In this document: positions 31,742 to 44,189 of the stretch, piece by piece
Layout: the number at the start of each line of letters is the position of its first letter
How positions within the stretch are numbered: position 1 is the first letter of the stretch
Assembly: GCA_949130485.1 (NCBI GenBank)
Contig: OX422185.1
Span: 9,858,118-9,922,117, forward strand
DNA length: 64,000 bases
Source of the DNA: Agelas oroides
Taxonomy: Eukaryota > Porifera > Demospongiae > Agelasida > Agelasidae
Reading direction: 5' to 3'
Program-made: the position numbers and the translations under genes
The notes under the pieces: model-generated
Database searches by the model: none
What the model saw: only the letters and a program-made list of their open reading frames with translations
What the model was told of the DNA's origin: nothing

Positions 31742-33860
31742 CTGTGAGAACAAGAAGGAAGAGGAAAGATGTGTGCATGAAGGGTAAGGAGTGCACGTCA
31801 CAGTAGCTAACATGGATTTTGTGACATAACAGACTGTGACACATAAGGAAATTCATACACTGTTATGGCAGCAATATTACTGTAGACTTGGGGTTGACAC
31901 ATAAACTGCAAATTTTAATTGCAATTGAAGGGGCTACCAATTTCTAACAAATCATCATCATCATCATATCATTGTCCATTTTACAGACACAGCCAATGAT
32001 ACTTAAATTAGCTCTCCTTCATATGGGAAAGAACTTGTGCACCAAACGTGTTCTTGTTATTAGGTTCACCACTTGGAAGTGGCTTGAGAACAAGCACAGA
32101 GCAAATGTCAGTACCATAGGCACCTTGTTCTTCATACAGGTTTATCTTCTCTTTTTACGACCAAAACAGTTATCCACAACAAGTCTATCTATTTGTCATT
32201 TGTATTCCCTTGGATGAAAACACTTTCAATATGGTGAAGTCCCAAGATTAACAGATGTGGTGATGTTCTCAGATGCATGTATGCAAGATCTTATCTCTTG
32301 TACCACTGTGAACTCTAAAGTTGGGAGTATAAGTACCCATTGGTTACAAGAACCCTATCAATAATTCTTCTTGAATACCATGCTAACTCCCTATGAATAT
32401 TAGTACCAAACAGGAACTTCATCATGCAGTTGAGAATGTAAAAGTGCTGGCACATTTGAGACAATACCAAGTTGATGGTAGTGCAATCAGACACCTTCTT
32501 CGGTTGTTGTTTCTTTTTAACAGTGGTCACTGCCAGATAACAGTTCAATGCTGACTGCAATTTGACACAGATAGTAGCGCAATTGTTTGGCTGCTGTACA
32601 TAACTTTGTGGTAGGAAGACCATATACCCATAAGTTCAGCACTATGATGGGCATAGATGATGAAGAGATAAAAAAAAATCTCCAGACCAAAATGAAACTA
32701 TTTGATACTGCCGTATTTTCCTCATTGTAAAATACCCTATGATTCTACACATTCTCTACAAGTCACTTTTAGCCTACTTGTACCTCCAGCGTATTGTATT
32801 TCGATTTGCGCTAAGAGCTAGAAACTTGAGTCAAGTGTACGTAGTTTCAGCCATTCTGCGCAGATGTGTGACCCTAACCACACATACCATTATTAAGCTT
32901 TCTAAAGTCAGAGCATTTAAGGAAAATATGGCCTAGCCAGTGCTGACCAAGGCCTTTTACTTGAACAGTCACAATCTTCCCAGCATCCATGCCACCTCCC
33001 CTGTCCCACCTTTTTGTATGTGCAGAACACATCTCCATAGCGCATTGGGGCAGTTCAAAGTTGGATGATGCTAATTAGCGTCAAAAGCGCTTAAAGCCTA
33101 CTAGAAGGAATGTGTTTTTACATACTTATGCTGGGTCAGTGTTTGATCGATCCTCATAAGGGTAGTGCTCTACACTCTGCTTGAGTCTTCTAACTGTATA
33201 AAACAGTTGTCTGTTATTGTGGCTACTGCAGCCCTGAAGAAGGGAAAACAAGCTGCCCTACATGAGCAACACACTTGGCTCTTTGCCATGAACAGGTGCA
33301 TATGTGGATATGTTTGCAGAGCTGAGTAATAACACTTGTTACATGTGCAAACTGTGGATAATTAACTGACCACGATTCACAATGGAGTTCATACTCACAA
33401 CAGGAAATATGAAGCTACAAGTAGGTCCTCAGCCAGTGATGTTACAATGACGGTATTTTTCAGGGACTTGCCAAGAGGCAGCAAAGTTGAGTGGACAAGA
33501 GCAAGTGGGCATCCACCTGATGAAGCTAAGATAGCAAGCAGCCTGTAAAGCTTCAGAGGTAGTGAAGCAGAAGATGAAGGAGATCGCTGGCTCCGTACTA
33601 GCAATCTACCAGCAGCAGTCGTGAGAAATAACACTTAGAGCGGATCTTGACACAGTGGCTGGACAATTGTGTGCCCTCGAGTATTTCTTTTACAGGATAA
33701 TAGAAGCAACTTCCACCTTTTCATAAGTCTGGGGATGATGTACTCTTGGAAAGAGAGTGAACATATGCAGGGAAGTAGTTCATGATGGCAAAAGATGGTG
33801 ACGGGACAGACAAGTCCATTATCTAATCTGACATCCCTCAGAAGCTGAAAAAAGTTTCAT
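31742..33860. other. Upstream of PLAC8 gene 1 exon 2, no exon identified
   Basis: This stretch should hold exon 1 of PLAC8 gene 1. I searched by eye for the conserved start (MS..WS.GLF) on the minus strand and did not find it. A minus-strand frame at 33395-33634 is unassigned. A repeat fragment near 32940-33050 (TGACCAAGGCCTTTT) is shared with 1490-1620. Confidence 0.3.
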
Positions 33861-33864
33861 ATAT

Positions 33865-34493
33865 CAGGGCCGGAGGCAGCTATTTTGGTCTGGTACGGCC
33901 ATGTGAAAGTGCCAAAGCACTACAAAGTAGGGGGGTCTGGGGGCATGCTCCCCCAGGAAAATTTATAAAATTAAGTGCTCTGAGATCGCTTCTAAGGCTA
34001 TGTTCAGGCCAAAATGATACTAGAATCTTTACTCCAGTCCTGGCTGTAGTTACTGCAGCTAGTGAAGCAATTGAAACCAAGCTGCCTGAAAAAATCTCAC
34101 AGGAGTAGTTTTCCAAACTATCGACGCTGAAATGTGATGTGGGTTAGCTAAAAGGCTTGATCTGGTCTCTTTGTTGAAGGTTGCCATCATTCGCAAGCAT
34201 GCAACACTGAACTTCGCGCACGTTAGCCCCGCCCACATTTTGCGCACTGGTCTCGCGTCCAAATGGTGTGAGAAAGCCCCAGTCCTCTCGTCGCAACTTT
34301 GGACGCTCGAAACCTCGCAAATGTCCTGAGAAAGCTTCGTCATACTTTGGCATCCGGAGCTACGACAAACGCTCGCTCGAGGAGAATACGCACATAGATT
34401 GGAATCTAAGCGACGCCATTTTTTTGCCCTCAAAAACCGGTACGGCCATGGCCGTACCGGCCGTATCATTGCCGCCGGCCCTGTATATGAAAC
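33865..34493. mobile_element. hAT-like MITE in a palindromic target
   Basis: Ends CAGGGCCGGAGGCAG and TTGCCGCCGGCCCTG. It is flanked by TATAT on both sides. Removing the element and one TATAT restores the palindrome GTTTCATATATGAAAC. It includes a subterminal GGGGGGTCTGGGGGCATGCT block. Frames inside are not supported as genes. A truncated relative lies at 12114-12605. Confidence 0.7.
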
Positions 34494-36526
34494 CATTCAG
34501 ACATGTCTGAGACTGTTTTATCAATACATGCTGGCAATCATCCAAGAGTGTCTTTCTACAAAGGTGAAGAGGGGATTTTGTACTTGGCTCAAGCCTTAAA
34601 CCAAAACATATCCATGTTTGGGCTTCAGCCCTTAGACCATATATATCTTGCCCACAAACTAATAGAATTTTTCCTATATAGGATTATGGGACACGAAATC
34701 ATCTAAGTCGACATGGATTAGTTGACAAGCATACAGTCCTAGGGCCAACACTCTTGGCAAAATGTGAACTTAAATGAGTTATAAGAAAAGCTCAACCAAA
34801 TTAATGTATTTAAACAAGCAAAGAATGTTACTGAAGGCAAAAAGATTGAAAAACCAGTAAAGAACATGGTATTACAGGCTAATAAGTACAATAACTTATG
34901 AATCTAAGTGGTTAGCAAACATGTGCAAAACGGAGTATGTGTGCTACATAAGCAGAGCTGTATTTAGAAAAATTGTCAAGAGGATGTGAAGTTATGCACT
35001 AAAGGTTTTTGGGGACACCAGCCTCGTTCCCAGTCCTCACACAGCATACTTGCACTACAAAATTTGCACCATTTGGACTAGGGGTGATGGGTGCTATGTG
35101 AGGATTGCTAGGGTAACTCCATGTTGATGTAGTAACTCTACTATACATAGGTGATCTCACTGATCTGAGGGAACCCCTCCCAAAAAGTTCTGAGTTTTAG
35201 ACCTTCTGAGTTCGCTTTTTGAAGTTATGAATGGATCTGGTTACTGCATAAATTACCAGTACTGATAAGGCCTTTTGTCTTGAAGTTCCAAGGGGGGAAA
35301 AGATTCTGGCAAGGGGAAGGGAGGGAAAGGGAATACCCACACCGAGCTCTCTTTCTTACATAAGTGATGCTAGCCTAGTATCCAATGTTTTCCTGCGTGG
35401 TGGATACAAGGCTTAAAGCGGTGCAATTAAAGCCATACCCAGCAGGTACTCGCATTATAATATTTTCTCTAACAACAAAGAAATTCAAACAACAGCTGTA
35501 TGTGTTGTCCGTGAACTAAACACAGGTGAGCAAGAATGGGAAGCATAATATATTACCATCGTTCTGCCATGGAGTGCTGTTTGTGTCAAAACTATCAATT
35601 CAGTCGACGTATGTACGTATTACAAAACTATCAATTCAGTTGACGTATGTATTACAAGTCGATGTGCAGTTTCATGGCGACAGTCATGTCAAGCAGCATT
35701 AGAGGCACTAATTGATGCTCGGACACTTAAGATACATTGCGCTCTTGTTGCGCGCGCAGAGGTCCAGCAGCCATAAGAACTGTAGGATAGGTGGGCTAAT
35801 GTTTGATAATCAACATACTTGAAACTCAACTCCAAGCAGTCTTCTACCCGGGATTTAGCAAACGAAATATTACATCTGTTCAAACACCTGTCCTCGGAAA
35901 AAAGAATCTATTAGCGGACAAGTCTGATAATCATATATTATACCGTGTTGCTAGCCAAATTCGGCAACTGCTGCAACATGGTATGGGCTCGTAGGCCAGG
36001 CCAATGGAAGTATAGTCTTTCCTTTTCGGAGAAGGCAGAAAAAACCTTATGCGTGGTTTTACAATGTATTTTCGGACGTGATTTTCTATCCCCGCGTACT
36101 ACAATAGTTTCGGGTATCGAAAACTATCCCAGTGCCTGCATGCCTTGTTGCTCTGATGATCTAGCACAGTTGCTACTGTGCTTAGACCAGGTCTCCCCTG
36201 TTTTTTGTTCTTCAGTTACGTTCAGTATAATACACACAAAAGCGGAAAGTGGCAAGAAACGTGGAAGGCCTGGGCCTATTCATCACGTGAATGACAGGTG
36301 AACGTAGGGGGGGAGGGGCCCAACCACAAAAACGCTGCACTGGATCATCTGTTTGAGCACTGTACCGCAGTTCTGGACTTCAGACATTAGCATGGTCGAA
36401 AACTACTCATTTGACCGATAAGAAACTCTAGAATCACAGTGGTGATTGGTGCATCGCGTGCTCGAGCATGGCAAACCAGGTGTAGAGAGTTTTTCTACGT
36501 CATCTGCTTTTCTCGTGCATTTCCTC

Positions 36527-36721
36527 TTACAATCCACTCCAGAGTGTTCTCTGCTGCGTCCTGCTTAAGCTCATCTTTCTGACAAGAATCTTAGAGATCA
36601 TTGACTGCGAACAACCAAACTGCTGAGAAAGTTCAGTTTGGAACACCTTCTCTGAAGCGAGCTGAATGATCTCAATCTTCTGACTCAGTGACAAATCCTT
36701 AGGCTTACACTTACAATTCAT
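36527..36721 (-). pseudogene. Tigger/pogo-type transposase N-terminal HTH (CENP-B-like), frameshifted
   Basis: The ATG is at 36721. The peptide KPKDLSLSQKIEIIQLASE, then QTELSQQFGCSQSMISKIL is the CENP-B/Psq-type helix-turn-helix of Tc1/mariner Tigger-like transposases. After SKIL the frame breaks. Shifting frame at about 36585 continues as CQKDELKQDAAENT and runs to a stop near 36499. No DDE domain follows, so this is a remnant, cut off where the minisatellite starts. Confidence 0.7.
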
Positions 36722-36750
36722 CGTAACATTAACAGCCTTCTACAATTAAC

Positions 36751-37945
36751 ACAATTAACTGCATGTCCACCCCTGGACAGCTAATCAAATGAGTTGTAAT
36801 GCCCCCCTGACACAATTAACTGCATGTCCACCCCCCTGGACAGCTAATCAAATGGGTTGTAATGCCCCCCCTGACACAATTAACTACATGTCCACCCCCC
36901 TGGACAGCTAATCAAATGAGTTGTAATGCCCCCCTGACACAATTAACTACATGTCCACCCCCCTGGACAGCTAATCAAATGGTTTGTAATGCCCCCCTGA
37001 CATAATTAACTGTATGACCACCCCCCTGGACAGCTAATCAAATGGTTTGTAATGCCCCCCTGACATAATTAACTGTATGACCACCCCCCTGGACAGCTAA
37101 TCGAATGGAATGTTGTGCCCCCTGACACAATTAACTGCATGTCCACCCCCCTGGACAGCTAATCGAATGGGATGTTGTGCCCCCTGACACAATTAACTGC
37201 ATGTCCACCCCCCTGGACAGCTAATCGAATGGGACGTTGTGCCCCCTGACACAATTAACTGCATGTCCACCCCCCTGGACAGCTAATCGAATGGGATGTT
37301 GTGCCCCCTGACACAATTAACTGCATGTCCACCCCCCTGGACAGCTAATCAAATGAGTTGTAATGCCCCCCTGACACAATTAACTGCATGTCCACCCCCC
37401 TGGACAGCTAATCAAATGAGTTGTAATGCCCCCCTGACACAATTAACTGCATGTCCACCCCCCTGGACAGCTAATCAAATGGGTTGTAATGCCCCCCTGA
37501 CACAATTAACTGCATGTCCACCCCCCTGGACAGCTAATCAAATGAGTTGTAATGCCCCCCTGACATAATTAACTGCATGTCCACCCCCCTGGACAGCTAA
37601 TCAAATGGGTTGTAATGCCCCCCTGACACAATTAACTGCATGTCCACCCCCCTGGACAGCTAATCAAATGAGTTGTAATGCCCCCCTGACACAATTAACT
37701 GCATGTCCACCCCCCTGGACAGCTAATCAAATGAGTTGTAATGCCCCCTGACACTATTAACTGCATGTCCACCCCCCTGGACAGCTAATCAAATGAGTTG
37801 TAATGCCCCCTGACACTATTAACTGCATGTCCACCCCCCTGGACAGCTAATCAAAATGCCCCCTTGATACAATTAACTGCATGACCACCCCCCTGGACAG
37901 CCAATCAGATGGGATGTAATGTCCCCCTGACACAATCAAATGCAC
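36751..37945. repeat. Minisatellite, ~62-bp unit, about 19 copies
   Basis: The unit contains AATTAACTGCATGTCCACCC, CCTGGACAGCTAATCAAATG and a GTAATGCCCCCCTGACAC end. I counted 19 occurrences of the GGACAGCTAATC core. Variants alternate between AATGAGTTGTAATG and GAATGGGATGTTGTG forms in blocks (the second form at about 37095-37310), a higher-order pattern. The frame at 37296-37568 is only a translation of the repeat. Confidence 0.97.
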
Positions 37946-38058
37946 AAACAATGCACTGTGTATCCCTGAAATATTTAGTGTCACTAGTTGACTGGTGACT
38001 CAAGACTACCTAGGCTGAACATATACAGAAGCCTTAGCATCAACTAGGCCGCAGAATA

Positions 38059-38334
38059 ATGACACTTTTTTACAGTTTACAAACTTTGTATATAATATTG
38101 AATTTGTGTTCAGTAACTGCCCAAGTTCAAGGAGGACAAATAGGTGAAGTACGCAATGCTGCTAGTTTAAAAAATGCTTTTATATCCACACTTTTAATTT
38201 GTAAGTTTAACTTCAATATTAGCTTCTTTGTCATCTTGTTTGTTTATGACTTTGTAACTGGGGTGCTTTTCATTAGCTATGCTATCTTGTATCCTTTAAC
38301 TTTCATAGGAAAAAGAAAGGTTGGTTATAGCTAG
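38059..38334 (+). CDS. Possible small secreted or membrane protein
   Basis: A true ATG opens 91 codons. A hydrophobic N-terminus (MTLFYSLQTLYIILNLCSVT) could be a signal peptide, and residues about 52-80 form one or two hydrophobic spans. No family is recognised. AT-rich sequence can produce such frames by chance, so support is low. Confidence 0.2.
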   Translation: MTLFYSLQTLYIILNLCSVTAQVQGGQIGEVRNAASLKNAFISTLLICKFNFNISFFVILFVYDFVTGVLFISYAILYPLTFIGKRKVGYS

Positions 38335-38468
38335 TAAACTACGTATAAATCCCATGCATGGCTACCAAGCTGTAAGTGCACTGTGTATCCTACTAACCCT
38401 TGTATCCTTGGTAATAAACCAGTGCATTGCTAAGATCTTCCCAGCTTTATCCTTGTTTCCAAGCAACA

Positions 38469-38720
38469 GATGGGGAACAGCCTGAGTAGAGGATCGAAAT
38501 GATGTTTTCTTTTTCTATAGTAACAGGTGGGGAACAGCCTGAATAGAGGATAGAAATGATGTTCTTGTTTCTATGGTTAAAAGGTGGGAACAGGATAGGA
38601 ATGATGTTCTTGTTTCTATGGTAACAGGTGGGTAACAGCCTGAGTAGAGCTGGGATAGGAATGATGTTCTTGTTTCTATGGTAACAAGTGGGGAACAGCC
38701 TGTGTGGCGGTAGGAATGAT
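38469..38720. repeat. Tandem repeat, ~57-bp unit, about 4.6 copies
   Basis: Units contain TGGGGAACAGCCTGAGTAGA, GGAATGATGTTCTTGTTTCT and ATGGTAACAGG. One unit (38584-38627) has an internal deletion. The minus-strand frames here are artefacts of the repeat. Confidence 0.9.
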
Positions 38721-39209
38721 GTTTCATACAAACCACCTTGTTTACAGTGTAAACTATCTTGTATGAATAACAACAAAGACCAATCCTTTGAGGTATATAT
38801 AGCCACGTAGCTTGCAAACTTGTTCTCAGCTTTGCCCTTGGACTTGGTGATCCTAAATCCTAAGCTACCATGCAATAATCAGTAAATCATTGTTTTGCTT
38901 ACATGTAGACAGAAAAGAAATCAAAAACTTACAGCTGTATAAAAAAGGCGATAAGAACCTATGATAAGTGAAGTACACAATGCTTAGCTATAACATGGTA
39001 GCCATGGGAGTTGTGCAGCAACCCTTGTCCTCAGATTAAAATTACCATACAATAACTTGACCTGATTTGCCCTTGGTGTTATTAACATACACACAATTGT
39101 ACATTGGTCTTTTGATATTGTAAATCTGAATCTAAACTCTTGCAAGACTTGTAAGACTACAAGTAGCCCCTTGGAAATGTAGCACATGACTGAGATGTAG
39201 CCCTTAATT

Positions 39210-39643
39210 CACTGAAAAAAACAAGTTGATTGTTTTAACCACAGAGTGGTTACCATGGTTGCATACAAGCTGAAGAGACAGTGGTTATGAGAGGTTTGCT
39301 TTGATATTGAAGACTTATTGCATAAGGCAACCAGAGAGGCAGCTGCCCAGTTCATCTTACAACCACAAGAGGTTGCTTTTGATATTGAAGACCAATTGCA
39401 TAAGGCACCCATGCAAGGGGCAGCTTCCCAGTTCATGTTACAACCACAATACACTGAAAACCCTCACGTGGTTACATTAAGAACATGAAAGTGACGTATA
39501 CTACAACTTTGAAGTGCATTTGTAATGACTCCTTCACAGATGTTCTGAGGGTTGTCAGTGCATCATAACCACTGTCTCTCCACTTTGTCTGCAACCAGGG
39601 TAACCACTCGGGTGGTTAAAACCACCAACTCGTTTTTTCAGTG
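39210..39643. mobile_element. 434-bp MITE with CACTGAAAAAA ends
   Basis: Left end CACTGAAAAAAACAAGTTG, right end the mirrored CAACTCGTTTTTTCAGTG. The inverted similarity extends about 75 bp inwards, including GTGGTTACCATGGTTGCA-like sequence. AATT flanks both ends. The interior holds a tandem pair around TTTGATATTGAAGAC. Confidence 0.75.
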
Positions 39644-40126
39644 AATTTGCTACAATCCTATACATGCATAGTATAGGGACATGACCTCTAGTAGCTATAG
39701 AAAGAGTACATAAGAATGGCTATATACATCGTACAGAAGCATGGTGTATATCTGTTGGTTGGGCCTGCACAAAATGTATGTATAGCCAGGTGTATGCTAG
39801 ACCACTCAAAGGATCCACTAATTGCAAGAAGACTTTCCATGCATGTGGATGATGTTGGTGCATCCTTGTTCTGAGGCTTGCGCTATCAATGATGGCATAA
39901 AGAACAACATAATACCAAAGATCCGTTGCCAATCCCACCCTGCTCTGTTATCCATGATGATACCTACTGCATAGACAAGTAACTATAGAGACTTGTGCAA
40001 GTAGGGCTATATTATCTACACTTATAGCCACTAGGTGTTTATATAAAACAGAGATTCTTGATGACAGGTAACAGCTCTGTAGCATGCTTTTGTATGTCTA
40101 GGTACCAGTCACTCCAGAGTATATAC

Positions 40127-40761
40127 TAGCCTCGTACCCAGGCCGTTAATTAGGAAAAACGGCCTGGCAACTTCTCCGAGTTCAAACTGTTGACTTCCGC
40201 TGCACTGGAGTTGTCAGTACCAATCAGATTTCAGAACGCTTCACGTGACAGTTGTACAGAATTTTAATTGCGTCATAAATGCATCACAGTATTAATATAC
40301 CCGTCCCGTGGTACCGCTAGCGCTTGGAATGACGCTTTTGTTCGAACTCCTTCCGTTGACTTGTGTGCAACAACTACAGTGCCTGCGGACAAAACGGATT
40401 CTTTATAAAAAAGGACCAGTTCGAGAGTAGCAGTGTCAGGTACTAGTTTAGTACTTACTGTCAGTCGGACACATCGACATCGGTGAGCAAGAGCGAGTCT
40501 ACTGCAAGCAGTTCGTCTACAGATGACAAGTAAGACAGTAACCATCCAATATAAGCCTGTAACGAGTCCACTGGCAACAACAACGCGCTTGCACAATTAC
40601 GAACAGTCACGTGGCTACGATTAAATATCACATGCATTATCCAATATTCATGGCTTGTATGGGTGCAGCTGTAATCTTTTTCACGTCACATCCGTATACA
40701 GTTTGAACCCGGGTAAGTTGCCAGGCCGTTTTTCCTAATTAACGGCCTGGGTACGAGGCTA
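40127..40761. mobile_element. 635-bp TAGCC-ended transposon with 10-bp target duplication and internal frame
   Basis: The ends are perfect inverted repeats of 47 bp starting TAGCCTCGTACCCAGGCCGT. GAGTATATAC flanks both sides (40117-40126 and 40762-40771). Inside, on the minus strand, an open stretch of about 107 codons (40273-40596; it opens at TTG, not ATG) starts with a hydrophobic segment (GLYWMVTVLLVICR). The interior is GC-richer than the surroundings, which suggests captured host sequence. There is no transposase. A 9-10 bp target duplication with long inverted ends fits Mutator-like (MULE) elements. Confidence 0.78.
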
Positions 40762-41283
40762 GAGTATATACATGTACACGACCCTTTTGTGCAAGCAGAT
40801 ATGCCAAGTATCAGTCAAATCTTGTACAGTGCTACAGGTACATAATCCGTGAACTATTACTAAATTAGATTTGTACTTGTTAGCATGTAGGCTAGACCAG
40901 TTGGTTTACTTATCTAAGTGGCTTCAATTATCACTACATGCTTAGGCGCTCGCAATCTCTATGTGGCAAGTGGCAACTTTACCCCCTCGCTGCAGTAAAT
41001 ACAAGCAGCAAAATCAAAAATCATCCCAAAAATTAGAATGAGACAGCAGTAGTAGATGTAGATGTAATGGGTTTATAAATATGATTGCAAAAAAATGCTG
41101 TTGACATACTTTCATTTTGCAAGCTATTGAGCTCAGCAATAGGTTGGAAAACTTGGAGATGGTTCAACAAGCTTCTGCTGCCTCTTTCAACAAGTAACTG
41201 GCACTTATCCTCAAACACTAATAATTACTGTTGTCTCCGTAATGCATGTGGTGACAATAACTGGCATATGAAATAATGTGAGC

Positions 41284-43664
41284 CAGTGGCGTAGCCAGAG
41301 TTCATTGATTACCTGGGCACTTGGTGGGCGTAAGCCCACCACACTCTAGGGGGGTCTGGGGGCATGCCCCCCCAGAAAATTTTGAAATTTTAGGTGCTCT
41401 GAGGTGCATTCTGGGGCCTTCTGAGGCTTATTATTTAGCACTTGCATGTCAAAGGAAGTTTATTTTCAGCACCAAATTTCATCTGGATCTGGACCAACCC
41501 CATCCTATGAAACATCTAGGCAAAACTAAATTCTCTGGTCAAGTAAATTCTATACATATATATATATATATACACACACGCTTTATAACAGAGATATTCT
41601 TCTGTTCCTGTCTGAAGCTGCAAATTTGTCCACAACTGCTTCAAGCGATAGTTGACATGAAACACTGTGCTCTATAGATAAAGAGGCTAAATCCACCAAT
41701 CGACTTTCTGTCATGGTAGAACGCAAGTAGGATTTAATACGCTTTAAGGCAGAAAAGCATCGCTCACACTGGGCAGAGCTCACACAAATCGTTAGAGCAA
41801 TTTGCAGAAGTTTCACCAGTGTAGGAAATGCTTCTTGGAGGGGCTGGAGTTCAAGGAGGACATCACTAATTGTTTCCATCTGTTCACTCTTGCCAGCTAT
41901 GGTGCGTTTTGCTAACTTTGCTTCCATGGTCAATGATGAGTGATCCATACTATAATTCTCACTTAGTGAATGAAGGGAATCAGGATCCAAAAAGTCTCTT
42001 GATTGAGGACTACATGCAAGCCTGGATTGCCTTCATAATCTTCACATTTCTAGTACTGAAGCGTTCTTTGAGTTCTCCTAGAAAACTGTCCAAAATAGGG
42101 AGGTACACACATCCACCTTGTACTCATCATTTGTTGACATACACACTCTTGAACCAGTAGATTCCAATACAACACAATCGTCAAATCGACTTGGCAGTCT
42201 TGTGTGACGTTTGGGCTGAAGACTGTTGACAGGTATGTCATGGAGTTCAGCTACTTGCTGTGCATAGTCAAACAGATGTTTCCAGGAACTTTCCGATCTA
42301 AACTCGTCCAATGTCTCAATAGTTGCAGATACAAGGTCAGATGCTTTTGCTAGGTCACAATGCTGGCTTTGTAAGAGATCTGACAGTCTCTTGGTGCACG
42401 AGAGAACTCGGTCAAAGGTGATGAGTAGGAGAAGAAAGATAAAGGACATCACTTGCATAAAGAGGCCTTTTGCCTCTACAGCTTTTTTATGATCATCACT
42501 ATCTACAATCTCCTCAAGTGTAGCCAACAATGCATCAAAAGTATGACACATAGTGTCAACTGCTGAATATCTGCAGACCCAACGAGTATCTGATAGCCTC
42601 TTCAGCTCACGAATTGGCTTAGTAGGATGAAGTTCAGACTGCTTTTGAACAAAGAGAACATGTGCCTTTGTAGATGAAACAAATACATACAATGACTCAA
42701 GAAGAGCAAAAAATCTAGCTACATGTACAACATTCTTTGAACAGTCCACCAGGACCAAGTTCAAAATATGGGCGAAACAGTGGATGTATACAGCTTGTGG
42801 CACAACTTCTATCACCCTCTTTTGTACACCTGTACACCTACCACTCATCACTGATGCGCCATCATAAGCCTGAGACACAATAGAGTCTAAATTCAGATGG
42901 TAACTTTTGAGCGTGTTCATAATATACTTTGTCAAACTTTCAGCATCCAGGTTAGAGACTTCAACAAACGTGAGAAATCGCTCATGTATTTTTGCCTGCT
43001 TAACATCTACATACCTAATGACAATTGCCATTTGCTCGGTTTTACTACTGTCCTTCGTCTCGTCCGCAAGAATGGAGTAGACACCAGCATCTTTCACTTC
43101 TGTGCATATCTTCTCCCTGACCATCTCACCCATGATGTGTAGAAGAGCGTTTTGTATTTCAGGAGATGTGTAAACTGCATTCCGTGGTCCATTTTGTAAT
43201 CTCTCCTGGACAATGGAATCATGAGCAGCAACAAGGGTAAGAATTTCAATAAAATTTCCCCTGTTCGAAGCATCACAAGATTCTCTGTGACCTCTGAGAG
43301 CAATCTCTTGGTGTGCATACAGCAAAATCACCTCAACCAAAGCTTTCAGGTAATGTCGGTTGTGTGAAATGATCTGTGCTCGGTTAGATTCCATTCTCTG
43401 TGCAATGGAAGTGCCATATTTAGCATTCAACTTATACTGTGACCAGGCTTGCATTGCATTTAAGTGAGTGGAACACTTGTCATGAATGGTAAGAATCCCT
43501 CCCTTGCCAGTTGCATGTTTCCAGTCACGAAACCCTACCTCAGTGAAAGTGTTATGTGATCGGCCTTCACCAGTGGTAAACAGGCGGCAAGGATAGCAAA
43601 AGCATGCATCCCTTTTGATTGAGTACTCTAACCAACTATAACTTCTATAGAGCGTTTTCAGCAC
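41284..43664 (-). pseudogene. hAT transposase (ZMYM1/DUF4371 type), broken by two frameshifts
   Basis: The main frame (43664-42078) starts without an ATG. It shows a TTF-type zinc-finger region (RDACFCYPCRLF, then HNTFTEVGFRDWKHA), the DUF4371 part and hAT landmarks: ILADETKDSSKTEQ, AYDGASVMSG, IHCFAHILNLVL. A shift near 42100 and a second near 42015 (an apparent 4-base insertion) separate it from 41990-41583, which has the dimerisation block (CERCFSALKRIKSYLR). Beyond the stop lies CAGTGGCGTAGCCAG at 41284, a hAT-type terminal repeat. The matching end beyond 43664 was not found. It is a dead element, truncated at its 5' end. Confidence 0.88.
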
Positions 43665-44185
43665 GTGATCACAATTCCGTATACTAGAAATGAACCGCCA
43701 TCTTGGTGTACAACTTGTACAGTATGTTATTAGCAGTATATGCGATATCGATTAAAACACCCACAGGTAAGCGTTTATATAGCTGTTTTAACTTATGTAG
43801 CAATGGTATTTTGTCCGATTCAACACATATTAGAAGCATTATAAGTATATCACTCATTTCGTGAAGATCGCCATAGAAGCTCCTATCTCGTTGTGCACCA
43901 AAATGGCGGCTGTTTTCTGATTTCCTTCGTAATCTCGAACGTAATGACGTCACGTGCAATCGCTCTATACCATTCTGAGTTAAATGAGCGCTGTTTACCT
44001 CCTAGTTCAGTAGTTGGGTATCTGACAACTGGTTGACAATATGCACAGGTAGTGTTAAAATAGTGTACTGTAAAGCACCGCTCGGTTGTTGGCAACACAA
44101 TTTTGTCCATTATTTGAAATAACTAATTTCCGTGCAATGTAAGAGATGATAAAAACTGAGCGTGTGTCTCGCGCTTTGTGCTCGT
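43665..44185. other. Unassigned flank of the hAT relic
   Basis: No matching hAT terminus and no convincing exon. Mixed GC content. It is followed directly by degenerate minisatellite units. Confidence 0.35.
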
Positions 44186-44189
44186 CACA

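Noticed and set aside
34059..34496. 145-codon minus-strand frame
   Set aside because: It lies wholly inside a non-autonomous MITE, and its relative at 12114-12605 does not keep the frame.
37296..37568. Regular repeat-protein frame of 90 codons
   Set aside because: It is the minisatellite read in one frame; units without that frame occur on both sides and there is no start or splice context.
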